Part shown: positions 12,520 to 22,440 of the stretch, piece after piece
Layout: every line of letters starts with the position of its first letter
Numbering within the stretch: the stretch's first letter is position 1
Assembly: GCA_963932145.1 (NCBI GenBank)
Contig: OZ010613.1
Coordinates: 35,763,033-35,827,032 of the forward strand
Reading direction: 5' to 3'
DNA: 64,000 nucleotides
Source of the DNA: Acanthosepion lycidas
Taxonomy: Eukaryota; Mollusca; Cephalopoda; Sepiida; Sepiidae
Position numbers and translations under genes: made by a program
The notes under the pieces: generated by a model
The model's input: only the letters and a program-made list of their open reading frames with translations
Told to the model about the DNA's origin: nothing
Databases searched by the model: none

Positions 12520-12623
12520 AGAACCAGACAACCTACCACGGTTTCACCCAAGCGATCGTCAGGGAATGCAGGTCAGTCCCTGACAATCCGCTTAGGTGAA
12601 ACCGTGGTAAGTTGTCTGGCTCT
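12520..12623. repeat. 104-bp GC-rich hairpin (palindrome)
   Basis: Left arm 12520-12565 (AGAACCAGACAACCTACCAC...) pairs with right arm 12577-12623 (...GTGGTAAGTTGTCTGGCTCT), with about 46-bp arms, a few mismatches and an 11-nt loop. It is much richer in GC than its surroundings. It could be a foldback MITE or a structured RNA precursor. No TIR family was recognised and no clear target duplication seen. Confidence 0.8.
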
Positions 12624-12944
12624 ATTCATGTCCATATCAACATTATTTGTTGCTTTAAAGTAATAATTTTATATTCATACAAATAGATAATACAAATAGA
12701 TACATGTAATTCCAATATGTGCGGATCATAAGAAATATACATATAAATTGTCGCTGCTAAATAAATGACCCTAGTGAATAGAATTTTTCTTATTTATTAC
12801 ACATAGGTATAATGGTTCATAATGCAAAATGGTCGATGCCATTAATCGCAATAAAAAAGTTTGAAAAATGTTGCACTATTATATAATTGTGCGGTTGCAT
12901 TGGTCATATTTTCTTCCTGAGTAATCTAGAGTTTTTATTTATAC
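12624..12944. other. AT-rich spacer
   Basis: Nothing recognised between the hairpin and the hAT MITE. Confidence 0.4.
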
Positions 12945-13422
12945 CAGTGTTTCTCAACCTTTTTGACTTCGCAACACACTTGTAGAATAACTGCAACTCT
13001 GGGGTGCACTTTAAATTTTAACAAAGAAAAATTAGTCATGAAATTTGAAAATAGGAAAATAAAAGATGTCTCCTTTTATTTTGAAAACATTACATTGTAT
13101 ATTTAAGCAGTATAGTTTTCATTTAAAGTGATTTATGAAGAATCTTTTATTTATTTATTTAATTTTTATTTTTAAAGAGAGGCTGATATTAACAGGTTTA
13201 AATCTCTAAAAAGCAGAGTATTATCCAGTTTTAAAGTTTAAGGAATTTAGCATCCCGTTTAAAATATCAAATGACAAAAACTTAACTTAGATATGAATGC
13301 CATGTGCTTGGTGTCTCTAGCTTTTTAAAAATAAAGATTTTTAAATATAAAAAAATTCATAAATTACTTTCTTTAACTTAGGGCATATTAATGAACCCAG
13401 GTGCACCAGTTTAGAAAGACTG
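12945..13422. mobile_element. hAT-type MITE, 478 bp
   Basis: Starts CAGTGTTTCTCAACC and ends with a decayed complement (TTTAGAAAGACTG), the terminal form of hAT non-autonomous elements. It is flanked by an 8-bp duplication with one mismatch, ATTTATAC (12937-12944) and ATCTATAC (13423-13430). The interior is AT-rich and non-coding, with GGTGCAC motifs near each end. Confidence 0.8.
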
Positions 13423-13479
13423 ATCTATACAATTAATTCTGTTTTTGCAAGTAAGAAAGAATTAGGCTTTCTTTTAATT

Positions 13480-14035
13480 TTATTGGTTGGTTGTTTTTGT
13501 TTAGTGACATATCAACACCTCTATGGGTTATTTAATGCTGAAATCTTATTATTTTGTATGCAATTTTTATCTATTTTTTTTTAGATAATAATGGTGTTAG
13601 GGATACAAGTCTTACTAATTCATTGTAAAATAAGAGTGATTCTCATTCATGTCCATTTGGGTTTGTACATATGTGTTTGTTAGTGACAAACAGAGGCAGT
13701 GAGAGAAGAACAATCAGAAGAATGAATCATGTCTTTGCTCCTCTCTTGCCCATCTGGGACTGGGTGACTGTTGGGAGGAGAAGAGTGGATGCATACCTTT
13801 CCCAAGAGTGTATGCATGTAAGGGAATATAACAAAACCCAACTGTAATTGGAACTCTGTTCTCTGACTAACAATTATGAGTTATTATCCATTATACAACC
13901 TGCACATCCAAACTTACAGCATCTGGTATTCCTAAGCTTTCACCCATCTAGGTGTTGCTTAACTTTGGTGATCATACATGAGCTGCTGTTTCAACAGGAT
14001 GTGTCTGAAAGCCTTACATTTTTTTTAAGTCATTA
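13480..14035 (-). mobile_element. 5S-tRNA composite SINE, copy 1 (with a nested D1 insertion)
   Basis: Minus-strand order: 5S rRNA-like head (plus-strand ACAGCATCTGGTATTCCTAA at about 13917-13936 is the reverse of the 5S 3' half), a tRNA-like part with A- and B-box-like blocks, a body with the TCTTGGGAAAGG motif, and a tail ending near AAATAACCCATAGAGGTG. The body is interrupted at about 13615-13758 by a D1 block; copy 2 at 16727-17112 lacks it, so D1 is mobile or was inserted by copying. Confidence 0.7.
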
Positions 14036-14475
14036 AAAGTAAAAATATTCAATGAAAGCACAAAAAAATTTAAAAAAAAACAAAAAAAAAAAAGTTGTAT
14101 TTACAGACTGATCTCCCCTATTGTTCAATGAAATAATGTTTGCTTTTTGCTGCTTTGTGTTGCAACAAGAATTCAGACAAGGCTATTTCAGCTCTGTTTA
14201 AAAGCAACAAAAATAAGATGAAAGAAAAACTGGTCAAAAATATAATAAAATATCAGTTGTATATCAAGCAAAACATATTTTTCTGGTGTTTTGCTTCTTA
14301 GGCTCTCAGCTGAAACATGCTTAGCAAATTTTATTAATTTGATTAACAAATCAACCACAATTTCTTCATTTCTAATGGGATACTGCAACACTCACCTACC
14401 ATAGTTTTCAGACAGTGGGACAGAAGATGACAGACACAGGCTTAGTGTAAAACTATTTCTAGTTCCAGTTTATAA
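14036..14475. other. AT-rich spacer with A-runs
   Basis: A-rich runs at about 14060-14095; otherwise nothing recognised. A 67-codon minus-strand ORF (14188-14391) shows no motif. Confidence 0.4.
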
Positions 14476-14950
14476 TCACCCCTCCTCGTCTATTGGTCTA
14501 TTCTCCCCCCCCATGTCTATATTGGTCTATTCTTTTCAAACCCCCAATGTCTATTGGTCTATTCTTTTCAAACCCCCCCCCCCAATGTCTATTGGTCTAT
14601 TGTTTTCAAACTCCCCCCCCAATGTCTATTGGTCTATTGTTTTCAAACTCCCCCCCCAATGTCTATTGGTCTATTGTTTTCAAACTCCCCCCCCAATGTC
14701 TATTGGTCTATTGTTTTCAAACTCCCCCCCCCAATGTCTATTGGTCTATTGTTTTCAAACTCCCCCCCCCCAATGTCTATTGGTCTATTGTTTTCAAACT
14801 CCCCCCCCCAATGTCTATTGGTCTATTGTTTTCAAACTCCCCCCCCAATGTCTATTGGTCTATTGTTTTCAAACTCCCCCCCCAATGTCTATTGGTCTAT
14901 TGTTTTCAAACTCCCCCCCCCCCAATGTCTATTGGTCTATTATTTTCCAA
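14476..14950. repeat. Minisatellite, 36-38 bp unit, about 12 copies
   Basis: Unit AATGTCTATTGGTCTATTG then TTTTCAAACTC and a C-run of 5-10. Copies are near-identical except for C-run length, so units vary from 36 to 38 bp. The three long overlapping ORFs are by-products of the repeat (no stops in the unit) and are not genes. The first units are more diverged. Confidence 0.95.
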
Positions 14951-14954
14951 CATT

Positions 14955-15309
14955 CGCTACCATAAAGGAGCACAGATATCATGTAGCAATTCAGTACTCT
15001 TTTCTTTGTTACCAACAAAAGCCTCCTGTCTCATAATACTCTGCCTAGCTTTTGGAATACGTCATTGGCCATCCCAATGCGTCCTTGGGTCTCAGCATCA
15101 CTTTCCATCCTGTCAGAACACTTCCCAGATATTTAAATTTCTACAGCTGCTTGATTATAGTGCTCCCAACCTCATCATTTTGCTAATGACCATGCATCCT
15201 GTCTTCTTGTAGTTCATGCCTAGTCCCTCCTCCTTGCTCTCCTTTGCTACCTTCTGTAGGAGGTTTTATGGCTTCCTTTCCGTGTCTGCTATCAGCACCG
15301 TGTTATCTA
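14955..15309 (-). pseudogene. LINE reverse transcriptase fragment (endonuclease-RT type)
   Basis: Minus-strand translation gives DNTVLIADTE (the A(D/N)DT catalytic region), NLLQKVAKESKEEGLGMNYKK and TGCMVISK, the usual block of RTE/Ingi-like endonuclease-reverse transcriptases, followed by stops and then degenerate sequence. The fragment is cut at 15310 by a mariner MITE and at its low end by the minisatellite. Related C-terminal sequence lies at 17470-17835. Confidence 0.7.
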
Positions 15310-15389
15310 TTAGGTTGGTGCAAAAATAATGTCGTTTTCTCACATATGTTACTGTGTGAAAAAACGACATTATTTTTGCACCAACCTAA
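15310..15389. mobile_element. Mariner MITE, 80 bp
   Basis: Ends TTAGGTTGGTGCAAAAAT and its complement, with a TA on each side; the interior has CGTTTTCTCACAT and its complement. It is inserted in a LINE fragment. Confidence 0.9.
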
Positions 15390-15390
15390 T

Positions 15391-15619
15391 AGTAGGGCAT
15401 TGAAATTCATAAAGTGTTACTATGTGAGAAAACGACATTATTTTTTGCACCAACCTAATAGTAGGGCATTGAAATTCATAAAGTGTTACTGTGTGAGAAA
15501 ACGACATTATTTTTTGCACCAACCTAATAGTAGGGCATTGAAATTCATAAAGTGTTACTATGTGAGAAAACGACATTATTTTTGCACCAACCTAATAGTA
15601 GGGCATTGAAATTCATAAA
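15391..15619. repeat. Tandem array built from the MITE right end, 69-bp unit
   Basis: Three full units of 68-69 bp and a partial one. Each unit joins AGTAGGGCATTGAAATTCAT, GTGTTACTATGTGAG and the MITE right end AACGACATTATTTTTTGCAC then CAACCTAAT. The array therefore combines MITE sequence with flanking sequence. The near-identity of units indicates a recent expansion. Confidence 0.92.
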
Positions 15620-15797
15620 TCCTCGATATAATGAGGAAATTCCATCAGAACATTGCTAGAGGAAAAAAGGTCTTGTCTACAGTATACCATGATGGTTAAT
15701 GGCAGAAAAATATGGTGAGAGAACATTCAGGCAGAATACATTTTTAGGGGTACCTTGCTGTCCAGGGAGAATCAATAAAAAGTTGTTACTTCTACAT

Positions 15798-16186
15798 CAG
15801 TGGTTTTCAAGCTTTTTGCTGGAGCGGAACAACAAGGAAACATTCCAGTTGCTCGAGGAACCCCTGCAATAAATTGTCTTATGCAAAAGAAAAGCTTTCA
15901 ATTATTAAAATAAAATACTCATCTTCAGATTTATTTACAAGAAAAATACAAAGACAAACTGTAAAAATACTGTATACGTAGATATGCAATTTTAATTTTG
16001 CTTCTACGGTTATTACACATGTATTATGTTTTGTTAGTGATTTAGTGGAGGTACCTAAACACACATATCTGCACAGGAGAATTAAAAATTACTGTCAATC
16101 ATAGTACTTGTGTAACTTCTTGCGGAACCCCTGGGCTTTACTGGCGGAACACTAGGGTTCTGCAGAACCCTGGTTAAAAACCACTG
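15798..16186. mobile_element. hAT-type MITE, 389 bp
   Basis: Ends CAGTGGTTTTCAAGC and GGTTAAAAACCACTG, flanked by 8-bp duplications with one mismatch: TTCTACAT (15790-15797) and CTCTACAT (16187-16194). Sub-terminal GGAACCCC motifs repeat near both ends. Non-coding. Confidence 0.9.
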
Positions 16187-16194
16187 CTCTACAT

Positions 16195-16726
16195 AAACTT
16201 TCTCTTTATGTATATAGTGCATGATGCTTTTATGCACTCACTGAAAAAATTGTCTTTACTTTTACATGTTCCCTTACTACCCAATTAACTGGTAATGATC
16301 CAGTTTGAGGGAAAAAAAATTTCTAGGTAAGAATAGAGCTAAACTGGAACTTTGCAAAAGAAAAATAATTTTCACAAGGAATATTCTTTGGTCAAGCTGT
16401 TGAAAAGGAAGAAATTTAAATTTCTTATTTTTTATTCTATGTTTTTCAGTGGACAAGTGGATATTCAAAACTGAATATCTTTCCTTTTATTATTAAAATA
16501 TGCAATATTTTGGTTACAGCTTATGTAGGAGGCCTAGCTCAATGGAATTATTCCCAGCTTTGTCATTAATTCCTGTCTGAAAGAAAGGAAGAAATAATTT
16601 CACAGGAGACAGTTTGTATAAATGTGGACATCAATTTACTGTCATGACCGTTATGTCAAGTAACCAAAATGATTGTCATTAAGAATTATAGTTGTATGCT
16701 TTATCTCATTTCCAAATATTCCTAAA
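16195..16726. other. AT-rich spacer
   Basis: No recognised feature. A 63-codon minus-strand ORF (16277-16468) shows no motif. Confidence 0.4.
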
Positions 16727-17112
16727 TGTTGTAACATCGAGCCTGGTCAGTACCTAGATGGGTGACTGCTTAGGAATACTAGGTGTTGTAAGCTTGGATG
16801 TGTGGGTGTTGTAAGCTTGGATGCGTTGGTGGTGTAACGGGTGATGGCTTGGAATTGTTTATCAGAGAACTGAGTTCCAATTCCAGTTATATTCCATTTC
16901 ATTTGTCATATTCACTTACGTACAAATAGTCTTGGGAAAAGTATAAAGCCACTTATCTCCCCACCTATGGGTTAATTAGTAAAACTTGTACCACTAAAAC
17001 CATTATTATCTCCAAAAAATAAAATAAATTGCATAAAAAAATATTTCTATTTTGGCATTAAATAACCCATAGAGGTGTTGATATGCCACTAAATGAAAAC
17101 AACCAAACAGAT
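16727..17112 (+). mobile_element. 5S-tRNA composite SINE, copy 2 (most complete)
   Basis: Starts with the 3' half of 5S rRNA: GAGCCTGGTCAGTACCTAG, ATGGGTGACTGCTTAGG, AATACTAGGTGTTGTAAGC (usual 5S: GCCTGGTTAGTAC, GGATGGGAGACCGCC, GGGAATACC). A short spacer repeats the TGTTGTAAGCTTGGATG end. Then a tRNA-like region: A-box-like GGTGTAACGGGTGATGG and B-box-like AGTTCCAATTCC. The body has TCTTGGGAAAAG, and the tail is GGCATTAAATAACCCATAG, AGGTGTTGATATGCC. The 5S internal promoter region and tRNA boxes suggest Pol III transcription. Confidence 0.75.
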
Positions 17113-17469
17113 GTTGCAAGAAAAATGTATGTTTGTTGAGAATATGTCCAGTTATTTAAAATGGCTGTGCGGTCTGTTTAACTTGGCAACTGATTAGAGG
17201 TCACTTTGCTGTGCATGTGTAAGCAGACCCACTCCTGTGGGCTTACCCAAGTGATAGTGAGACATTCAGTGAATATATGCCATTGTGCGACCATGGCATT
17301 TACAGTGACTGAATTGGTCTATTCTTTATGTCTTTACATCACTAATGTTTATCAGCTCCTTTACGACCCAGATTTAACTCTCAATGACTTGACTTTTCCC
17401 AAAGCTAAAATTGCTACCGAAAGACTGAACAAGATTAAAGACAGTATGGCAAGATATTATTATTCTATG

Positions 17470-17835
17470 TTACATGGACCTTCAGAATGTGATCGATCAT
17501 GGCTCTCTACAGTTTCCTATTCTTTGTAGCTCTTCATAAGGTTTCACATTTGCTCTTAGTCCTTGTTCTGCAATCCATTTGCACAAGTTTAATAAGTTAC
17601 TCACTGTTTCCCTCTGTTCTTCAGTATGTCCTGTGAGTGTCAAATTCTCCAATGCCTCCATCCTCATTATGTATCCCAGAAATTTCAGCTCTTTCTGATT
17701 CTGTGTATCAGCAACCTTTTTTGTTTCCATTTTCCTTAAATTTTCCTCATTAAATCATATATTCAGTCCATAGTATTCTCAGCATCCTTCTGTAGAAACA
17801 CACATATGTTGCTTAAAGTCTCTTCTTCATCTATG
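17470..17835 (-). pseudogene. LINE reverse transcriptase C-terminus (endonuclease-RT type)
   Basis: Minus-strand blocks RRMLRIPWTE (about 17790), LKFLGYIMRMEALENLTLTG, LCKWIAEQGL and KNRKL-RAMIDHILKVHVT with a stop at the natural end (about 17475). These are the usual end of RTE/Ingi-like endonuclease-reverse transcriptases. Frame changes separate the blocks. The plus-strand 107-codon ORF at 17206-17529 overlaps this and has no recognised motif, so it was not called as a gene. Confidence 0.7.
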
Positions 17836-18330
17836 AGGAGTTGATCCAGAAAAAGGATTTTGCAGATAGTTTTGAAAAATGGAAGAGATATTGGCTAACA
17901 TGAAGTCTCAAGTGGAATAATTGGAAGTGCAACAAGCTTTTGCTGTCTACGGTATTTTTATTTTTTACTTTAAGTAACTAGGCACTTTCCAGAAACAGCT
18001 TATATTATTGTGAAGCTGTTACACAAATTGCAGTCAGGAAAGTAAATTTACAGTCAAGCTGAAGAACAAAGCCCAGGGTATTTTCTTTTCTTTCTCACTT
18101 TAACTCTCCTTTAAGGTTGGTATGCAAAAAAAACCCTTTAACAGATTCATCAGTCACCAAAATGGCCGGTAAGCTTACAAATACAATAAATGCAACTGTG
18201 GACAAATATTTTTTTAAATTAATCAGAAATTAAAAAGTACAACTCGAGTACAATTGCAAGAAGTAAATCTGAACAGGAAGGAATAATAATAATAATAAAC
18301 CATTTGACTTGAGTATAAAGAACAACAATG
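17836..18330. other. AT-rich spacer
   Basis: Nothing recognised. Confidence 0.4.
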
Positions 18331-18516
18331 TTTGCCTCTTTGGCTCAAGCATAAACGGAATACACGTTTGCCTCTTTGGCTCAAGCATAAACGGAATACA
18401 CGTTTGCCTCTTTGGCTCAAGCATAAACGGAATCCACGTTTGCCTCTTTGGCTCAAGCATAAACGGAATCCACGTTTGCCTCTTTGGCTCAAGCATAAAC
18501 TGAATCCACTTTTGCA
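18331..18516. repeat. Minisatellite, 36-bp unit, 5 copies
   Basis: Unit TTTGCCTCTTTGGCTCAAGC followed by ATAAACGGAATACACG, period exactly 36, so every frame stays open; the four overlapping ORFs here are repeat artefacts. Drift (TACACG to TCCACG) runs in order along the array. Confidence 0.95.
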
Positions 18517-19263
18517 TTTAAGTAAAGTACTTTTTTACTGGAGATTTTGACATGAAATAATTTATTAATGCTGAAGCAGCATGTGCCTGATGTAGCCATT
18601 GCCAGTAATTTTATGTTGATAATGTATCTTTCCATTTTGATAGTTGATTAACAAAGATGTCATCTCCATTTTTGATGAATGATGAATACTCCAAGCAAAA
18701 GTGAACAGCAATTTAACAAATGATTAAAAAAGAAATCTGGTTTTACATGTGCAGTTTTTTCTCAATTTTCCTATGTTGGGCTGACTCAGCATAAATTGTA
18801 TGAAATAGAAGCAAAATCCAGAGAATGCAATAGATGAAGACTTACCAATAAAAATGGTCTCAGCTGTGTGAAGAGAAACACAATAGTGTCACATCATTCT
18901 CAAGTGGTTGTCTCTTTGCATAGCTTTGATGTAGAGGGCAGGAAGGGTCAGTTTCTGTATGCGTGCTGATGACATCATCAGATATATAATTTCTCACGTT
19001 CACCCAGAGGTAAGAGAAGATATAATATTGTCAGATGATTTATTTTTAGCATCATTTGTTCTCTACGCATATGTAACAGCACATACTTTCAGCTAAAGAT
19101 ATGGGTCTTTTATAACATGAACAAGAAATGTCTAACATGGGGATGAAGCCTGTCCAGAAAATATTAATATTAACAAAAAAAAAAAAAAAAAAAAAAATAG
19201 CCTACCCAGGATAATGACAACTTAGGATAATGACAACTTAGTATACTGTCAATTGGCTCCCTT
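18517..19263. other. AT-rich spacer, poly-A run
   Basis: A 23-nt A-run at about 19175-19197 is followed by a short direct repeat (GATAATGACAACTTAG twice, 19211-19242). It could be the tail of an unidentified retroposed sequence. Confidence 0.4.
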
Positions 19264-19500
19264 GGGAACTGAGGCACAGTGAAGTAATGGATAGCAGCTC
19301 GGACTAAGGAATCGGAGAGCCCAGGTCAAATTTCAGTCAAATCTATTACATTCACTTACGTGCTAATACCCTTGGGAAAGGTATGAATTCTACATGGCAA
19401 CCTACTGCAGGAAAAAAAAATCTGCCTCGTCAGTCATGAAAGATACATGATTGCCTAAGTATGTATTACACATGGCACATAATTGATACTACCTACCAAT
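19264..19500 (+). mobile_element. tRNA-derived SINE (family T), copy 1
   Basis: A-box-like region in GAAGTAATGGATAGCAGCTCGG and a weak B-box (CCCAGGTCAAATTTC). Then ATTCACTTACGTGCTAATAC, CCTTGGGAAAGGTATGAAT and a tail ATGATTGCCTAAGTATGTAT, ACACATGGCACAT. The same order recurs five more times in the window. Confidence 0.75.
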
Positions 19501-19744
19501 CCACCAATCCTTTTCTTAGTTTCTAAAGTTTCTCAGCACATTGCTTAACTTTTAGAATGCTTCTTTTGCTAGTCCAATGTTTTTACCTGATTCAGGCTAG
19601 AAATGTTCTTTCTGTGGCCATTTTCTTTAAGACTCACCCTATTCATGGGATTTTCTGTAGAACCAAATTTCTGCTGCCTCCAGTTTTTTTCTTTATCCGT
19701 GGGGAGATTGTCCAACATTCACTGTCATATAAGAGAATGTATAT

Positions 19745-20115
19745 CACACACAGGAGGCATGATGGAGTAATGCATAGTGGCTTGGATTGAGAAATCAGAG
19801 AACCAAGTTCGAATTCCAGTTGAATCCATTACATTCACTTACGTGCTAATACCCTTGGGAAAGGTATGAATCCGTTTCTTCTCCCCTCAGCTATGGTAAT
19901 ACTCTTGGGAAAGATATGAATCCTTTTCTTCCCCTCTCAGCTATGGGTAATTAGCAGGATAGATCGGGGTCTATAGCATTGGATGGCAACTGGCCTCCTG
20001 CAGAAAGAAATGGCAACCTAATGCGGGAAAAAATCTGCCTCATTAATCATGTATCAAAAGATATATGATCGCCTAAGCATGTATCACACATGGCATATAA
20101 CTGACAGACCACTTA
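19745..20115 (+). mobile_element. tRNA-derived SINE (family T), copy 2 (most complete)
   Basis: A-box-like TGCATAGTGGCTTGG and a good B-box AAGTTCGAATTCC. The body contains the CTTGGGAAAG motif twice (internal duplication of about 50 bp), then GGATGGCAACTGGCCTCC, a GCGGGAAAAAATCTGCC block and the tail ATGATCGCCTAAGCATGTAT. About 370 bp. Confidence 0.8.
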
Positions 20116-20287
20116 GCAAAACGGTCTGCAAAATCATTTTTCAGGATCGACATCAGCTTCTTTCTCACATTCTTCTCAAATCTGTTACTCTCTGTCTCGG
20201 TCTGTTCATATCAATTTATGTCCCTGAGGTGATTCTTATATTTTTCCAGACTGAGATGCTTTCTAAATTTTTGTATGCTGAACAAAA

Positions 20288-20357
20288 AGATTCACATTAG
20301 CCTGACATTATGGACATGCCATAAGTAAAGAGCATAATGTCAGGCTAATATGAATCT
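20288..20357. repeat. 70-nt hairpin, 25-bp arms
   Basis: AGATTCACATTAGCCTGAC..ATTATG (20288-20312) pairs with 20333-20357 (24 of 25), leaving a 20-nt loop. The size is like a miRNA precursor or a very short foldback element. Confidence 0.75.
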
Positions 20358-20504
20358 CTGAGGTTGGCGGGAGAATGTATTGGTTGAAACATTGTGGTAA
20401 CAAGAAAAGAAACAAAGTATTGGTTCTAACTTCCCTTGAAATGAAATGACTCTTTTGAAGGAAATTATTCTCTGGTTTCAATCAGAACAGTTAAAAATAT
20501 GATT

Positions 20505-20612
20505 AATTCAGTCAGATATGTGCCATGCATGATACACACTTAGGCAATTATGTATCTTTTGATACAGGACTGACAAGGCAGATTTTTACATTTCGGCAAT
20601 TTTGTTCCAGCT
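20505..20612 (-). mobile_element. tRNA-derived SINE (family T), 3' tail fragment
   Basis: Carries the reverse of the family tail: ATGTGCCATGCATGATACAC, ACTTAGGCAATTATGTATC and AAGGCAGATTTTT. Head and body are missing. Confidence 0.7.
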
Positions 20613-20697
20613 AAAAGAAATACATTTTTTTTAAGAGTAAGCAATGTTATTTTATTTATAATGGTGGTTAAGTAGTTATTTAGCTTTAAGTGGAAAA

Positions 20698-20753
20698 GAA
20701 AAACAGCCGTTTTGTTTGAGTTATTTTTAACTCAAACAAAACGGCTGTTTTTC
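20698..20753. repeat. Perfect 26-bp hairpin with 4-nt loop
   Basis: GAAAAACAGCCGTTTTGTTT then GAGTTA, loop TTTT, followed by the exact complement. No mismatch by eye. It could be a minimal foldback element, a recently formed inverted duplication, or a cruciform-prone site. Confidence 0.85.
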
Positions 20754-21154
20754 AAGATCATAAGCGCCTTACCATGGAAAATATCAGAGAGCATTTTAAT
20801 TGCTACAACAGTGAGAATTATTCTTTTAATGACCCATGCTTGATTATGTACCAAATGATGATAAATACAAAAAAATAAAATAAAATAAAAAAGCAATTGA
20901 TCAGTAATCTCGTCTTACAGACAATAATTGTTTCCAACTCCACTAAATAAAATTGTAAATTAAAATTTAGTCTATAATTTTATAAAATATTACTTTTTAA
21001 AAAAGCTATCTAATTTTAATAATTGCTCTTCTTAAAAAACTTGACTTATCGAGTTTTTAAATTAAAACTGTTAAACATTTAAAGTAAAGACATTCAACAA
21101 TACAAAATTACATATTTTTTTATATTTTCTTCATTAATAACAAGCTGTGAGTAT
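20754..21154. other. AT-rich spacer
   Basis: Nothing recognised. Confidence 0.4.
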
Positions 21155-21475
21155 TCAGTTAGTTATGTGCCATGCGTGATACACACTTAGGCGATCATGT
21201 AACTTTCGATACATGACTGACGAGGCAGAATTTTTTTTTTTTTGGCAGTAGTATGCCATTTCTTTCTGCAGTAGACCAGTTGCCATCCAAGACTACAAAA
21301 CCCGGTCTGTTCTGCTATTTACCTATAGCCGGAGGGAAAGTAGAGGATTCATACCTTTCCCTAGAGTATTAGCACATAAGAGAATGTAATGGATATAACC
21401 GGAATTTGAACTTGACTTTCCAATTCCTCAATCCAAGCCGCTATACATTACTCTACCATGCCTACTCTCTTCAAT
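21155..21475 (-). mobile_element. tRNA-derived SINE (family T), copy 4
   Basis: Full order reversed: tail ATGTGCCATGCGTGATACAC, GAGGCAGAA, GACCAGTTGCCATCCAAG, CCATAGCC-like block, CATACCTTTCCC, AATGTAATGGAT, then the tRNA-like head ending near 21470. Confidence 0.78.
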
Positions 21476-21664
21476 TTTGCTTTCAGAGTTTCAATATTGT
21501 GGTGCTGCATAGAACATGCCTCACTGTCAAGAACTGTCCACAAACAAATAGTTAAGAGTGTTGATATCTGTTGATGAGGAAGACCATTTGTGCTTGCTGA
21601 TGAAGCCAGGACAGTTGTCTCTGTGGCATTGCTATGCCACAGAAATTTCTGATCCGTTTCCTTG

Positions 21665-21995
21665 TAGATTATACATTCAGTAATGTGCCATGCGTGATAC
21701 ACACTTAGGCAATCACAAATCTTTTGATACATGATTGATAAGGCAGTTTTTTCCCCGCAGTAGGTTGCCATTTCTTTCTGCGGTAGACCAGTTGCCATCC
21801 AATGCTATAGAACCTGGCTTGTCCTGCTACTTACCCATAGCTGGAGGGAGAAGAGGATTAATACCTTTCCCAAAAGTATTAGCATGTAAGTGAATGTAAT
21901 GGATTCGACTAGAAGTCAAACACGGCTCTCCAATTCCTCAATCCCAGCCACTATCCATTACCCCTCACTGTGCCTTCTCCTAAGATTGATTACCA
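21665..21995 (-). mobile_element. tRNA-derived SINE (family T), copy 5
   Basis: Same block order as 21155-21475, minus strand. Both ends are recognisable; the head reads ACAGTGAGGGGTAATGGATAG on the minus strand. Confidence 0.78.
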
Positions 21996-22199
21996 TAGCA
22001 AATTATTTACTTCAATTATTTTGTGCTGGGAGAAATAGCATTTATTCTACTATGAGAATGTAACATTCCAGAAAGGATTTGATCAGATTGCGGAAATAAG
22101 TGCATCATTTTTTAGTTATAACTTTGATTTTCTTTGTACATTGAGAAATAAATATGAAATTTTTCCTTCATATTTTTTTTTATTGTCTTGAAGTCAGAA

Positions 22200-22440
22200 T
22201 GCTATAGCCATTTGACTGTATCCCTTTTGCATGGGAACACAGCTCTTACTTTGTGAACTATTTGCTTTATTATTGTTGCTTTTCCTAGTTTTGAATTTCA
22301 TATATATTTTTTGTTTAGTATTATTTTGCCCAGTTCTTTTTCTTTCTTTAGTTATTATTTATGGTGAACTTTGTCAATTCTGCTTGTTGTACATTTTTGT
22401 CAAGTACACTTAACCATGGCACATTACTCCACAGAAGCAA
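22200..22440 (+). repeat. Dispersed repeat D2, plus copy
   Basis: Matches the reverse complement of 25405-25640: TTGTGAACT(A/T)(T/G)TTGCTTTATTA, GTAAACTTTGTCAATTCTG-like, TTTAACCATGGC. The two copies are inverted around 3 kb. Family unknown. Confidence 0.6.

Noticed and set aside
14493-15212. Long plus-strand ORFs (239, 160, 150 codons) of Pro/Tyr/Ser repeats
   Set aside because: They are translations of the C-rich minisatellite; all three frames are open and there is no independent coding evidence.
16735-16800. A functional 5S rRNA gene
   Set aside because: Only the 3' half is present, with changes, joined to tRNA-like sequence and repeated elsewhere, so it is a SINE head.
17206-17529. A 107-codon plus-strand ORF
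   Set aside because: Its end overlaps, antisense, the conserved C-terminus of a LINE, and the rest shows no motif or splice support.
18223-18550. Four overlapping repeat ORFs (KRGKRVFRLCLSQ-like and others)
   Set aside because: The 36-bp repeat keeps every frame open; open on both strands, so an artefact.
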